In this document: in pieces, positions 42,341 through 51,664 of the stretch | Layout: every line of letters starts with the position of its first letter | Numbering within the stretch: position 1 is the first letter of the stretch | NCBI RefSeq assembly: GCF_014642655.1 | Contig: NZ_BMIR01000010.1 | Span: 93,728 to 157,727 of the forward strand | DNA from: Pullulanibacillus camelliae | GTDB taxonomy: Bacteria > Bacillota > Bacilli > Bacillales > Sporolactobacillaceae | Reading direction: 5' to 3' | Length of the DNA stretch: 64,000 nt | The notes under the pieces: model-generated | The model's database searches: none | What the model was told of the DNA's origin: nothing | Seen by the model: only the letters and a program-made list of their open reading frames with translations | Position numbers and translations under genes: made by a program

Positions 42341-43339
42341 ATGATGCGATCCTTTACTTTTTTAAAGCATTATGCACTGTTTGCCTCATTATCTGGCGTT
42401 ATTTTATTTGCGATTTTAGAAGCACAGGGTGTCAAGTTAAGCATTGCCTTCCTGTCAATGGGGCTAACTGTCATGCTCATTTTTTTCCTCGGCGTCTATC
42501 TCGGCTTTAGAGCACAGCAGCAAACTAAGCATCATCTTAATGCAGCGTTATCGTTCATCAGGGTGCTCGCAAACGGTAAACTCTCTGATCGCATGGTGGT
42601 GTCAGAGGGAGAATTTTCATCTATAGAGCGAGCCCTTAATCAGCTAGCTGATCGTTATGAAGAGCAGGTGCAAAATCTTCAACGCCTGGCAGATGAGCGG
42701 GCCTCCTTAGCAGAAAAGGCCAAGAGCGCCGCTACTATAGAGGAGCGCCAGCGGCTTGCCCGGGATCTTCATGATGCCGTCAGCCAGCAATTATTTGCTT
42801 TGAATATGCTGGCTTCAGCTGCGAAGAAAGCGGTGACGAACAAACCTGAAATCGCCAAACGACAAATTGAAGAAATTGCTGATATAGCGCTCAAGGCTCA
42901 AGGAGAGATGAGGGCCTTGCTTCTCCACCTTCGTCCTGTGCATTTATCCGAGGATTCTTTACAAGAAGGCATGGAAAAATTAATTCATGAGCTTGCTCAA
43001 AAAACAAATATTACCTTTGATACGGCTATAGAAGCGATTGAGGGCTTAACCAAAGGGGTTGAGGATCACTTATTCCGTCTGCTTCAAGAAGGGTTATCGA
43101 ACGCCTTGCGTCACTCTCAGGCCTCGGTCATCAAGCTACAATTGACGCAAACCAGCCAATATGTTGTTTTGAAGATTCATGATAATGGCAAAGGCTTTGA
43201 TATTACCGAAGACAAGAAAACCTCTTATGGATTACGCACTATGCGCGAACGCTGTGAAGAGCTTGGTGGACAATTTACACTGACCTCTCAGATCAACGAA
43301 GGCACGTTTATAGATATACGCATTCCATTAAAACGTTAA
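42341..43339 (+). CDS. liaS: LiaS-like sensor histidine kinase (NarL type)
   Basis: 332 residues. Two N-terminal membrane helices (about 12-28 and 34-56) with almost no extracellular loop, an intramembrane-sensing layout. HAMP-like coil, HisKA_3 with phospho-acceptor His144 in RLARDLHDAVSQQLFALNML, and ATPase motifs EGLSNALRHSQAS and HDNGKGFDI. ATG behind AGGAGGCAAG. Partner genes on both sides support the assignment. Confidence 0.88.
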   Translation: MMRSFTFLKHYALFASLSGVILFAILEAQGVKLSIAFLSMGLTVMLIFFLGVYLGFRAQQQTKHHLNAALSFIRVLANGKLSDRMVVSEGEFSSIERALNQLADRYEEQVQNLQRLADERASLAEKAKSAATIEERQRLARDLHDAVSQQLFALNMLASAAKKAVTNKPEIAKRQIEEIADIALKAQGEMRALLLHLRPVHLSEDSLQEGMEKLIHELAQKTNITFDTAIEAIEGLTKGVEDHLFRLLQEGLSNALRHSQASVIKLQLTQTSQYVVLKIHDNGKGFDITEDKKTSYGLRTMRERCEELGGQFTLTSQINEGTFIDIRIPLKR

Positions 43340-43351
43340 AGGGGAATTAAG

Positions 43352-43984
43352 ATGAGTGAGCCGATAAAAGTTTTAATCATTGATGATCATGATATGGTGC
43401 GAAGAGGGCTACATGCTTATTTAGATGTAGAAGAAGGCATTGAGGTTGTTGGTGAAGTTGCTGATGGAGCAGAGGCGGCTGCGGCTGCTAAACGTCTTGA
43501 GCCTGATGTGATATTAATGGATTTAATGATGGAAAAAATGGGTGGCATTGAGGCCACGCGGGCGGTAATTGAAGGGAGTCCGAACGTTAAAGTCATTGTC
43601 CTTACGAGCTTCTATGATGATGAAAAAATATTTCCAGCCTTAGAAGCAGGGGCAACAAGTTACTTACTCAAAACGGCTTCAGCTGAAGAGATTGTTGAGG
43701 CTGTCCGTAAAGCTTATCGTGGGGATTCTGTTATTGATGCAAAAGTAGCCGGGAAGATGATCAATCGCCTCCATCATAAAACGGCGAAACATGAAGAATT
43801 AACAAGCCGTGAACGGGAAGTCTTAGTCCTCATTGGGAAAGGAAAAACCAATGCAGAAATCGCTGAGGAACTTTTTATTGGGATCAAAACAGTCAAAACG
43901 CATGTCAGTAATATTCTGAGCAAGCTTGATGTCTCTGACCGCACGCAAGCCGCCATCTATGCTCATCAACATCATCTTGTTTAG
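43352..43984 (+). CDS. liaR: LiaR-like response regulator (NarL family)
   Basis: 210 residues. Receiver domain with DDHDM acidic pocket, phospho-acceptor Asp57 (VILMDLMMEKMGG) and the switch lysine in SYLLKTASAEE; LuxR-type helix-turn-helix LTSREREVLVLIGKGKTNAEIAEELFIGIKTVKTHVSNIL at the C-terminus. ATG behind AAGGGGAATT, 12 bases after liaS. Confidence 0.9.
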   Translation: MSEPIKVLIIDDHDMVRRGLHAYLDVEEGIEVVGEVADGAEAAAAAKRLEPDVILMDLMMEKMGGIEATRAVIEGSPNVKVIVLTSFYDDEKIFPALEAGATSYLLKTASAEEIVEAVRKAYRGDSVIDAKVAGKMINRLHHKTAKHEELTSREREVLVLIGKGKTNAEIAEELFIGIKTVKTHVSNILSKLDVSDRTQAAIYAHQHHLV

Positions 43985-44007
43985 TTCTTGATAAGGAGGA
44001 GTGGGAG

Positions 44008-44925
44008 ATGAACCTTTCTAAACTCATTGTAGCACTTGCGAATAGCTTAATAGGTATGTTTCGAATCGTCGATATCCATCAACAAAAGCACTTGTCTGTG
44101 GAGCACATTAAAAATATTGATCTTCTGGCAACCTCAACAAGCATACAGGTATGTCCTTCTGATGATGAGCTGTTGCTCGTTGAACTCAGCGGCAAGGTAA
44201 CAAAAAATGTAAAAAACAGCTGGGAGATCAGCGACCAGGTAAGTAGGAAACACCAAACCATTCACATCACTGCTCGTTACGTAAGAGACGGTGGATTCCA
44301 TATTTTTAGTTTTTCTAATGTAAAAATGATTGTGCATGTTCCTAGGCGTTATTATGATTCGATAAAGGTGAAAACGACATCAGGGTCCATCAAGCTCGAT
44401 CATGTCTCTAGCCAATCGCTCTTTCTTAAATCAAGCTCAGGGAGCATTCAATCAAGTGAAAGTACAGCTGCAAAGCTTTATCGGATGGAGACGTCTAGTG
44501 GAAGCATCAAGGCTCTCAGGAATGACGCAGAAACTATGGAATTAAGTACAAATAGCGGCAGCATCAAGGCGGATTTACAAAGTGCAGATCGGATGCTATT
44601 AAAGACCGCGTCAGGAAGTATCAAGGCAAGGCAGCTGGATGGAGAGGTAGAAGCGCGCACCTCCTCAGGCTCCATAAAAGGGGAAGACATCACAATGACA
44701 GGGGATTGGCAGTTAAAAAGCTCGAGTGGTAGTGTCTCATTACAGGTGAACATGCCCGCTTCTCTTGCCCTGCATTATCGAGGAAACTCAGGCTCCGGAA
44801 AAGTCAATATAAACGGGATGACTTTTACACAACAAGATGCCCATCATATCATAGGGCAGGTTGGTACAGGGGACTTTCGCTTAAATGTTCAAACAAGCTC
44901 AGGAAGCTTCATGCTTTATCAGTAA
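44008..44925 (+). CDS. LiaG-like DUF4097 protein with repeated SSGSI turns
   Basis: 305 residues, ATG behind AAGGAGGAGTGGG. No convincing signal peptide; the N-terminal 20 residues are only weakly hydrophobic. From residue 125 a repeat of about 20 residues carries the turn TSSGSIK or variants (TTSGSIK, SSSGSIQ, TSSGSIK, TNSGSIK, TASGSIK, TSSGSIK, SSSGSV, TSSGSF), giving a right-handed beta-helix typical of DUF4097 proteins such as LiaG and YvlB. In B. subtilis liaG lies before liaF; here the related gene is last. Function unknown. Confidence 0.7.
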   Translation: MNLSKLIVALANSLIGMFRIVDIHQQKHLSVEHIKNIDLLATSTSIQVCPSDDELLLVELSGKVTKNVKNSWEISDQVSRKHQTIHITARYVRDGGFHIFSFSNVKMIVHVPRRYYDSIKVKTTSGSIKLDHVSSQSLFLKSSSGSIQSSESTAAKLYRMETSSGSIKALRNDAETMELSTNSGSIKADLQSADRMLLKTASGSIKARQLDGEVEARTSSGSIKGEDITMTGDWQLKSSSGSVSLQVNMPASLALHYRGNSGSGKVNINGMTFTQQDAHHIIGQVGTGDFRLNVQTSSGSFMLYQ

Positions 44926-44926
44926 T

Positions 44927-44966
44927 AATCAGGGGATCACATGAGCGATCTCCTGATTTTTTTTTA
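44927..44966 (+). terminator. Terminator of the Lia-like operon
   Basis: AATCAGG-GGATC pairs with GATC-TCCTGATT, followed by a run of nine or more T. Repeat B5 starts inside the T-run. Confidence 0.92.
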
Positions 44967-45130
44967 TACTATCAGAATGTAAAACTTCGCTGCCGCTCTC
45001 AAAGGAAGAGAGCATGAGCCGGGCTTTAATATTCGCCACCTAAGGCTTGGTATCCCTTTAAAGTGTGAGTGCGAAAGCACGACATCAGGCGGTGCTCAGC
45101 GAGCGGTGTGTATAAGCGAAGGCTTTTAAG
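44965..45130 (+). repeat. Family B intergenic repeat, copy B5 (most diverged)
   Basis: Starts TATACTATCAGAATGTAAAAC. The second stem is GCTCTC/GAGAGC with loop AAAGGAA. The central hairpin is GTGC-GAAA-GCAC in place of GTGATT/AATCAC, and the right end differs (GCGAAGGCTTTTAAG). It lies between the Lia-like operon and hemE. The following 200 bp to the hemE promoter hold nothing recognisable. Confidence 0.75.
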
Positions 45131-45335
45131 AAATAAGGAAGTCTAACATTTTGGCTGCAATTCAACTTTGCTGGGCTTTGCTTATCAATTAAGACAAAAG
45201 GATCGTGTAAACTGAAATTAGCAGGAGTGATGAGTTAATCCGATTATAAAGCGCAGTGTATAAGGAAAAATAACAATCTTTTTTACGTTCTATATGGAAA
45301 TCAGTGCAATATAATTCTTATTCTTACTTAATACA

Positions 45336-45344
45336 TGTTATAAT
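45336..45344 (+). promoter_or_regulatory. Extended -10 promoter of hemEHY
   Basis: TG-T-TATAAT (45336-45344), a perfect extended -10 box; the -35 region (TCTTAT 17 bp upstream) is weak, as usual for such promoters. Transcription expected near 45351 gives a leader of about 125 bases before hemE, in which I see no riboswitch. Confidence 0.65.
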
Positions 45345-45476
45345 GTAGGTGAGATCTTTTTAGAGAAACCTGTCTTTTATATGTATATAGAAGATGCTTT
45401 GCTAAAGACTAACTGTAACAGATTTGAAAGAACTTGAAGGTCGCATGGCTTTAAAAATATGGAATAATAGATAGGG

Positions 45477-46538
45477 ATGAACAGTAGAAAGGGTGTCCAC
45501 GATTTGGGGCAGAATGCATTTAATGATACATTTCTGAAGGCTTGTCGAAAGGAAGCGGTTCCATATACACCTGTTTGGTATATGAGACAAGCGGGAAGAT
45601 ATCAACCAGAGTACCGTGAGATTCGCAAAAAATATTCTTTTTTTGAAATCAATGAAAATCCAGAGGTATGTGCTGAAGTGACGCGCCTGCCTGTTGAGCA
45701 ATTAGGCGTGGATGCGGCCATTTTATTTGCTGATATTATGACCCCACTGCAACCCATTGGCGTTGAGGTTGACATGGTGTCCGGCAAAGGGCCAATGATC
45801 CGCAATCCGATTCGCTCACTTGCTGATGTTGAGCGGTTGCATAGCATTCATCCAGAGCAGTCTCTGCCTTTTATTGGTGAGACCATTCAATTGTTAAGAG
45901 AGCAGCTTTCTGTACCATTGATTGGCTTTGCTGGTGCGCCTTTTACTTTATCGAGCTATTTAATCGAGGGCGGCCCTTCAAAAGACTATCATAAAACCAA
46001 AGGCTTTATGTATGCCCGACCAAAGGAATGGCAGGCCTTGATGGACAAGCTCGCTGATGTGACTGTGGAATACTTACTTTATCAAATTCGTTCCGGTGCT
46101 CAGGCGGTCCAAGTCTTTGATTCTTGGGTAGGTTCAGTTGGTGCTGAGGATTATGAACAATACATTGCCCCAACAATGACTAAAATCTTTACAGCGTTAA
46201 AACAGACGGGTATCCCTACTATTTATTTTGGAAGTGGTACCGCTCATTTATTAAACATCTGGAATGGGCTTCCTGTTGATGTGCTGTCTATTGACTGGAG
46301 AATTTCTATCGATGAAGTTCGCGCCCTTGGCATTGAGAAAAGTGTGCAGGGAAATCTTGACCCTTCCATGCTACTTGCACCATGGGAGCTTCTAAAGAAT
46401 AAAGTGACAGCCATTCTTGATCAGGGCTGCAAGCAGCCAGGCTATATCTTTAATTTAGGACATGGCGTCTTTCCAGAAGCAAGCGTTGAAACCTTGCAGC
46501 GATTAACGCAGTTTATTCATGATTATACTAAAAAATAA
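45477..46538 (+). CDS. hemE: Uroporphyrinogen decarboxylase HemE
   Basis: Decarboxylates uroporphyrinogen III to coproporphyrinogen III in heme synthesis. 353 residues. Signatures [18 protein letters not shown] (with arginines that bind the substrate acetates), [17 protein letters not shown] and [11 protein letters not shown]. The start is less certain: ATG 45477 has AGGG almost touching it, and homologous sequence begins near residue 13 ([10 protein letters not shown]). First gene of hemE-hemH-hemY. Confidence 0.94.
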   Translation: MNSRKGVHDLGQNAFNDTFLKACRKEAVPYTPVWYMRQAGRYQPEYREIRKKYSFFEINENPEVCAEVTRLPVEQLGVDAAILFADIMTPLQPIGVEVDMVSGKGPMIRNPIRSLADVERLHSIHPEQSLPFIGETIQLLREQLSVPLIGFAGAPFTLSSYLIEGGPSKDYHKTKGFMYARPKEWQALMDKLADVTVEYLLYQIRSGAQAVQVFDSWVGSVGAEDYEQYIAPTMTKIFTALKQTGIPTIYFGSGTAHLLNIWNGLPVDVLSIDWRISIDEVRALGIEKSVQGNLDPSMLLAPWELLKNKVTAILDQGCKQPGYIFNLGHGVFPEASVETLQRLTQFIHDYTKK

Positions 46539-46553
46539 AATGAGGTGTTTAGG

Positions 46554-47501
46554 ATGGCAAAGAAAAAGATGGGTTTACTTGTAATGGCCTATGGTACGCC
46601 AAATAAACCAGAGGATATTGAACCTTATTACACAGATATCCGCCACGGTCGGCGCCCGACAGATGAACAGCTCGATGATTTGAAACGTCGTTATGAAGCG
46701 ATTGGTGGTGTGTCTCCTTTAGCGCGTATCACCAATGAACAAAAGGACAACTTAGAAGCACATCTCAATGCCATGCAGGATGACATTGAATTCAAGGCAT
46801 ATTTGGGCCTCAAGCATATTGCACCGTTTATTGAAGATGGTGTTACAGCCATGCATAAGGATGGAATTAAAGAGGCAGTGGCCATCGTTCTTGCTCCACA
46901 TTATTCGACATTTAGCGTGAAGTCCTATATGGAAAGAGCGCAAAATAAGGCAAAAGAACTCGGTGGCTTGACAATCGTTCCTATCGAAAGCTGGTATAAA
47001 GAGCCAGGCTTTATTCGCATGTGGGCTGACAAGGTCAAAGCGGTATTTGGTGACATTCCCGCTTCACGTCGCGAGGATACTGTTGTCGTGTTCTCTGCCC
47101 ATAGTTTACCTGAAAAAATTCTGCAATATGGCGACCCATATCCTGAACAACTTCGTGAAACAGCCGAACTTATCGCACAGGCTGCTGATGTCCAGCACTA
47201 TGCGATTGGCTGGCAAAGTGAGGGCAATACCCCTGATCCATGGTTAGGACCAGATGTTCAGGACCTGACGCGCACACTTTATGAAAAAGAAGGGTATCGT
47301 TCGTTTATTTATTGCCCAGTAGGATTTGTAGCTGAGCATTTAGAAGTGCTATACGATAATGATTATGAATGTAAAGTCGTGACTGAGGAGCTTGGTGCTG
47401 ATTATCACCGCCCACCAATGCCTAATGCTGAACCTGTCTTTATCAATGTGCTGGCTACAGTTGTTTTAAAAGCCGTTAAAGAAAGCGTAGCGGTTAAGTA
47501 A
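46554..47501 (+). CDS. hemH: Coproporphyrin ferrochelatase HemH/CpfC
   Basis: Inserts ferrous iron; in Gram-positives into coproporphyrin III to give coproheme. 315 residues from the ATG at 46554; an in-frame GTG at 46545 is the end of the Shine-Dalgarno GAGGTG. Signatures [47 protein letters not shown] with the catalytic His, and [15 protein letters not shown] with the Glu of the metal site. Fifteen bases after hemE, and hemY follows after two bases. Confidence 0.95.
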   Translation: MAKKKMGLLVMAYGTPNKPEDIEPYYTDIRHGRRPTDEQLDDLKRRYEAIGGVSPLARITNEQKDNLEAHLNAMQDDIEFKAYLGLKHIAPFIEDGVTAMHKDGIKEAVAIVLAPHYSTFSVKSYMERAQNKAKELGGLTIVPIESWYKEPGFIRMWADKVKAVFGDIPASRREDTVVVFSAHSLPEKILQYGDPYPEQLRETAELIAQAADVQHYAIGWQSEGNTPDPWLGPDVQDLTRTLYEKEGYRSFIYCPVGFVAEHLEVLYDNDYECKVVTEELGADYHRPPMPNAEPVFINVLATVVLKAVKESVAVK

Positions 47502-47503
47502 TC

Positions 47504-48895
47504 ATGAAGGTGGCAATTATAGGCGGTGGGATATCTGGCTTATCTAGTGCCTTCCATGTGAAGCGCTTGGCGCGTGAAAAAGGTCAGAACGTAGAGGTTG
47601 CTCTTTTTGAGGAAGCAGCGACTGTAGGTGGTAAAATCAGCACTGAACGCCGTGACGGTTTTGTGATTGAACGCGGTCCGGATTCAATTCTTAAAAGAAA
47701 ACCGGAAGCTTTAGAACTCATAAAATACTTAGGATTAGAAGCGGATCTAGTTTCTAATCAAACAGGTCAATCTTATATTCTTAAGGAAGACCAGCTTCAT
47801 CCTATTCCTGAAGGATCTGTGATGGGGGTACCCACAAGGATTCGCTCACTGCTTGATTCGGAACTCTTGTCTATGGATGGCAAGATACGGGTATTAAATG
47901 AGTACTTCATTCCCCAGCTACCTGATTTTGAAGATATGTCTGTTGGGGAATTCTTTAAAGCGCGACTTGGGGAAGAAGTGGTCGATCATATCATCAGTCC
48001 ATTATTATCTGGAATCTATGCCGGAGATATTTACAAACTGAGTTTGCAAATTGCTCTGCCACAATTTATTGCTATTGAGAAGCAATATGGAAGCTTAATC
48101 AAAGGATTAAGTCAGACGGCTTCGAAGAAGAAAACCAGTCAGTTTGCTACATTGACAGGCGGTTTGCAAGAATTAGTGTCCACTTTAGAGCAAGCGTTAA
48201 AGAAGGATGGCGTGGCGATTTACACAGGAACATGTGTAGAAGCAGTTGGAAAAGAGGAGCAGGGCTATTCTTTAGAGCTTTCGACTGGCGAGACTATGAC
48301 TGCTGATCATCTCATATTTTGTGTGCCGCATCGCGTGACAGAGTCCTTATTGCCTGATGCAGACTATTTACATCGTGAGCATGCCGCACCAGATACATCG
48401 GTTGCAACGATTGCGATGACTTTTAATCAAGAGGATGTACAGATGGAAAAAGAGGGAACAGGCTTCGTAGTGTCACGCCGAGAACCAAAGGCCATCACAG
48501 CATCGACTTGGACACATATGAAATGGGCACATGCGGCTCCAAAAGGTAAAGCGATCATTCGCTGTTACGTGGGAAAAGCAGGAGACGACCAAATTATCAA
48601 TCAATCTGATGAGGCGTTAGTGCAAATCGCCCTTCAAGATTTAAAAGGCGTAGTAGCAATAAAAGGGCAGCCTGACTTGACTGTGGTGACAAGGTGGCCG
48701 CAGGCCATGCCACAATATGCTGTCGGCCATCGGCAATGGCTAGCCGCTATTCGCCAACGCTTAGCATTGGATTATCCAAATGTTTATTTAGCAGGTGCTT
48801 CGTATGATGGCGTTGGGATTCCAGATTGTATCAAGCAGGCAAAGGAAGCGGCTGAGCAAATTATCACAACCAAAGAAACAGAAATATCCCGGTGA
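47504..48895 (+). CDS. hemY: Coproporphyrinogen III oxidase HemY/CgoX
   Basis: FAD enzyme oxidising coproporphyrinogen III to coproporphyrin III with oxygen. 463 residues. The N-terminal FAD motif IIGGGISGLSSAF (residues 5-17) with GGKISTERRDGFVIERGPDS, a central substrate domain, and the C-terminal FAD segment VYLAGASYDGVGIPDCIKQA. Last gene of the coproporphyrin-pathway operon; the final enzyme gene, hemQ, is not in the window. Confidence 0.95.
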   Translation: MKVAIIGGGISGLSSAFHVKRLAREKGQNVEVALFEEAATVGGKISTERRDGFVIERGPDSILKRKPEALELIKYLGLEADLVSNQTGQSYILKEDQLHPIPEGSVMGVPTRIRSLLDSELLSMDGKIRVLNEYFIPQLPDFEDMSVGEFFKARLGEEVVDHIISPLLSGIYAGDIYKLSLQIALPQFIAIEKQYGSLIKGLSQTASKKKTSQFATLTGGLQELVSTLEQALKKDGVAIYTGTCVEAVGKEEQGYSLELSTGETMTADHLIFCVPHRVTESLLPDADYLHREHAAPDTSVATIAMTFNQEDVQMEKEGTGFVVSRREPKAITASTWTHMKWAHAAPKGKAIIRCYVGKAGDDQIINQSDEALVQIALQDLKGVVAIKGQPDLTVVTRWPQAMPQYAVGHRQWLAAIRQRLALDYPNVYLAGASYDGVGIPDCIKQAKEAAEQIITTKETEISR

Positions 48896-48979
48896 GCGCT
48901 TGCAGGCTTTCCGGGCTTTTGCTGTATGACATTCCGATCATCAGTGTTTTAGCAAAATGAAAAGGTTAGGAGAATGGGT

Positions 48980-49411
48980 ATGAAAAAAACGATGCTGTTT
49001 TTAAGTTTCATCCTGTTACTGATTAGCTTGAGTGCTTGTGCGTCGTTTAATCAAGTGGATGAGGATTCCTTACAAAATCAAGTCATTTATAACATCCAAA
49101 AGCATCATGGAAAAGAAATCAATTTTAAAGAAGCGATGAGTGGTTTTGATTGGGAAAAGGTCTATATTTTCACTCCGCATACATCAATCAATAGTATTAA
49201 TAAGCAGATCGGCTTTAAGTGGTTAACTCATAAGCAAGGGATACAATACCGGGATGATATCAATCTCGTAGCATTTGTAAAAGATAACCAAGTGGTTCAT
49301 TCTGTTGAAATTTCTCGTAAATATGGTGACTTTGTCCTTGATTCCAAAAATGGTTTTGATAAGGACCATTCTGTCTTACAAATTAAGAAAGCAAATGCCA
49401 AAAATTCATAA
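48980..49411 (+). CDS. Small putative lipoprotein, unknown
   Basis: 143 residues from the ATG at 48980, behind TTAGGAGAATGGG. The signal peptide ends in LSACAS, with lipidated Cys at residue 20. The mature domain of about 120 residues (EKVYIFTPHTSINSINKQIGF, INLVAFVKDNQVVHSVEISRKYGDF) resembles small Bacillales surface lipoproteins, but I cannot name a family. Its 3' end overlaps the convergent gene by 6 bases. Confidence 0.7.
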   Translation: MKKTMLFLSFILLLISLSACASFNQVDEDSLQNQVIYNIQKHHGKEINFKEAMSGFDWEKVYIFTPHTSINSINKQIGFKWLTHKQGIQYRDDINLVAFVKDNQVVHSVEISRKYGDFVLDSKNGFDKDHSVLQIKKANAKNS

Positions 49412-49915
49412 AGAACCATTGGTCGCCTTTTCGATTGCTTGTGCTAAAGCTTCAGGCTGCTGAGTTCCAATGACGAAAACACCTTTCGTGGTACATAGAA
49501 AGAGCCCTTGATTGCCGTTCATGCTATAAGAAGTTTCACCAAAATGGTTGATGCGAATCCCCCAGCCTCCAAAGCGTTTTATAGGACTGTAATCCATGGG
49601 CTCATAGCTTTGAATGGTCTCATAGGGAAAGACGCGTGCATGGCGATGAAAGGGTGTTAATTGAACAGAGATCCCATCGCTTCGGATTTGAGTGACAAGT
49701 TTAAAGCGCCAGGTGCAAATGGGGAGTCCAACGCCAAAAATAACGAATAAGAAGGTTAAGAAACCGTCAGGAGCTGGCTGAGATCCAAAAGGAATGCCTA
49801 TTATCATTTGTTGGATAAAGCCGTACCAAACAATGGCTGCAATACAAAGGGTAAGAAACCAAATTCCTTTTTTGGGATACTGCACTTCTTCAAAGATAAG
49901 CGTACTGTCAGGCAT
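49406..49915 (-). CDS. DUF6141-like membrane protein with PH-like domain
   Basis: 169 residues from the ATG at 49915 (AAGGGTGATC site). Two membrane helices (about 16-36 and 49-66), then a PH-like beta-domain with SYEPMDYSPIKRFGGWGIRINHFGETSYSMNG and GVFVIGTQQPEALAQAIEKA, a pattern I associate with DUF6141. Function unknown. Convergent with the lipoprotein gene. Confidence 0.65.
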   Translation of the reverse strand: MPDSTLIFEEVQYPKKGIWFLTLCIAAIVWYGFIQQMIIGIPFGSQPAPDGFLTFLFVIFGVGLPICTWRFKLVTQIRSDGISVQLTPFHRHARVFPYETIQSYEPMDYSPIKRFGGWGIRINHFGETSYSMNGNQGLFLCTTKGVFVIGTQQPEALAQAIEKATNGSL

Positions 49916-50221
49916 ATGATCACCCTTCATTCTTCCTACCGGAAAGGATAATAAGTCATTCAAACAACGATGGCGCGTCATTGCAGCAAGTGGGTCATTC
50001 TCTAAGCGCAGATTCAGTCCATAATGAAGATAACCCTGAAGTAAGATAAAAAGATAGCTATACTATAGCATGGGAAACTGATATGTTGTGGATAGAGCTG
50101 TGCGTGTACAAGGGATTTTTTTAAATGCTTCTTCATTATTAATATATGAAAAATGCGACAATGTGATAGTATCTTTCCTGCATATATGTGTTATATTAAA
50201 TCCGGAAAGGCTGTGATTATT

Positions 50222-50956
50222 ATGAAATGGACAGTCGTTGGTTTTTGGGGAGGACACCCAGAGCAAGGAGAAGCAACCTCAGCTTATTTGCTGGAAGAAG
50301 AGGACTACACGCTACTCATTGATTGTGGCAGTGGCGTCCTTGCCCAACTGCCGAAGTATGTCCCCATTAGCCAGTTAGATGCGGTTATTCTCTCTCATTT
50401 TCATTTTGACCATGTGGCTGATATTGGGCCATTGCAATATGCTAAGCATGTTGAAAAGTATATTGGGAACCCTAAAGGGGTTTTGCCTATTTATGCCCAT
50501 CAGCTTGAACCAGACAAGTTCAGAACCCTTACATATGAAGAAGCAACAAAAGGGATTCCTTATGATCTTGGGAAAGCATTGCAGGTGGGGCCCTTTACCA
50601 TTACATTTCTGAAAACAGAACACCCAGCGCCTTGTGCAGCGATGGCGATAACGGATGAGAGGAAAAAGATCGTGTTTACTGCTGATACGAGCTTCTTCCC
50701 AGATCTTATTCCATTTGCGAAGCACGCTGATCTGCTCGTTGCCGAATGCAGTTTGTATAAGGGGGTTGATGGCAAACCGATGGGGCATTTAAATGCAGAG
50801 GACGTCGGGTTTATCGCTAAACAAGCAGAGGTGAAGGAATTACTGCTGTCCCATCTCCCTCATTATGGCAACCATCAAGAGCTGGTTGAACAGGCGAAAG
50901 TTGAATTTAAAGGAACACTATCCCTTGCCCAAAGTGGCTGGTCATGGGAAGCCTAA
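50222..50956 (+). CDS. yhfI: Metallo-beta-lactamase-fold hydrolase YhfI
   Basis: Zinc-dependent hydrolase of the RNase Z/phosphodiesterase-like branch; natural substrate unknown. 244 residues. The metal motif is VILSHFHFDHVADIG (His59, His61, Asp63, His64), with later ligands in KTEHPAPC, FTADTSFF, and the closing LLSHLPHYG. The start is ATG 50222 or a GTG three codons earlier (GGAAAGG site). Position after hem genes agrees with B. subtilis yhfI. Confidence 0.88.
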   Translation: MKWTVVGFWGGHPEQGEATSAYLLEEEDYTLLIDCGSGVLAQLPKYVPISQLDAVILSHFHFDHVADIGPLQYAKHVEKYIGNPKGVLPIYAHQLEPDKFRTLTYEEATKGIPYDLGKALQVGPFTITFLKTEHPAPCAAMAITDERKKIVFTADTSFFPDLIPFAKHADLLVAECSLYKGVDGKPMGHLNAEDVGFIAKQAEVKELLLSHLPHYGNHQELVEQAKVEFKGTLSLAQSGWSWEA

Positions 50957-50971
50957 GAGAGAGTAGGAATC

Positions 50972-51490
50972 ATGATGATAGAAACAGAACGACTCAAGTT
51001 TAGAGAATATACTTTAGATGATCTGCCTTTTTATGCTTCTTTATGGGGAAATTATGAGGTCGTAAAGTACATTGGTGCTGGAATTCCTAAAACGCCTCCA
51101 GAAGCAAAGGCACATTTAGAAGAACGTATTTTGCCGAGTTATCGGAATGGGGTTGGATTGTTCGCCATGATTTATAAGCCAGAAAATAAGCTGATCGGTC
51201 ATGCAGGGATTATTCCTCAAGAGATTGAAGGTGAAGAGGAATATGAAATTGGGTACTGGTTGTCTCCTGATTACTGGAGGAAGGGGCTGGCAACAGAAGC
51301 GGCCACGGCTTTTAAGCACTATGGCTTTAACGCGCTTCAACTCGATAAGCTCATCTCTTTAATCAACCCGAATAATCCTGCGTCAATCTTTGTGGCCCGT
51401 AAGAATCAGATGTTTTATGAAAAGACGGTACATTTTTTAACCAGTACGGCACTGGTTTATGCCATTTATAAGGAAGATTATGAGAGGTAA
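50972..51490 (+). CDS. GNAT acetyltransferase, RimJ/RimL type
   Basis: 172 residues, ATG 15 bases after yhfI. N-terminal TERLKFREYTLDDLPFYASLW, acetyl-CoA loop in GYWLSPDYWRKGLATEAATA and C-terminal LISLINPNNPASIFVARKNQ, the RimJ/RimL pattern. The final 25 residues (YEKTVHFLTSTALVYAIYKED) complete the fold. Acceptor (protein N-terminus, antibiotic or small molecule) cannot be inferred. Confidence 0.85.
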   Translation: MMIETERLKFREYTLDDLPFYASLWGNYEVVKYIGAGIPKTPPEAKAHLEERILPSYRNGVGLFAMIYKPENKLIGHAGIIPQEIEGEEEYEIGYWLSPDYWRKGLATEAATAFKHYGFNALQLDKLISLINPNNPASIFVARKNQMFYEKTVHFLTSTALVYAIYKEDYER

Positions 51491-51609
51491 GAAGTGCCTG
51501 ATCAGAAACGCTTGCTTATGCTATAAGAAAGCAAAGCGGCTTATAATCAAATGTGACGATAGAACAAATAAGAGCAGCGGTTCTGAATCTATGGATGAGT
51601 AATAACAAG

Positions 51610-51648
51610 CAAGGACACTGAAAATTTTATGGTTTGTCAGTGTCCTCG
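51610..51648 (-). terminator. Hairpin downstream of ykoC
   Basis: AAGGACACTGA pairs with TCAGTGTCCT, ten pairs with a 15-base loop. The tail on the minus strand is TGCTTG, so termination may be weak. Confidence 0.6.
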
Positions 51649-51664
51649 CCGTTAGCTAGGCTTT

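Noticed and set aside
45351..45476. Riboswitch or T-box in the hemE leader
   Set aside because: No recognisable aptamer, T-box sequence or terminator in the leader.
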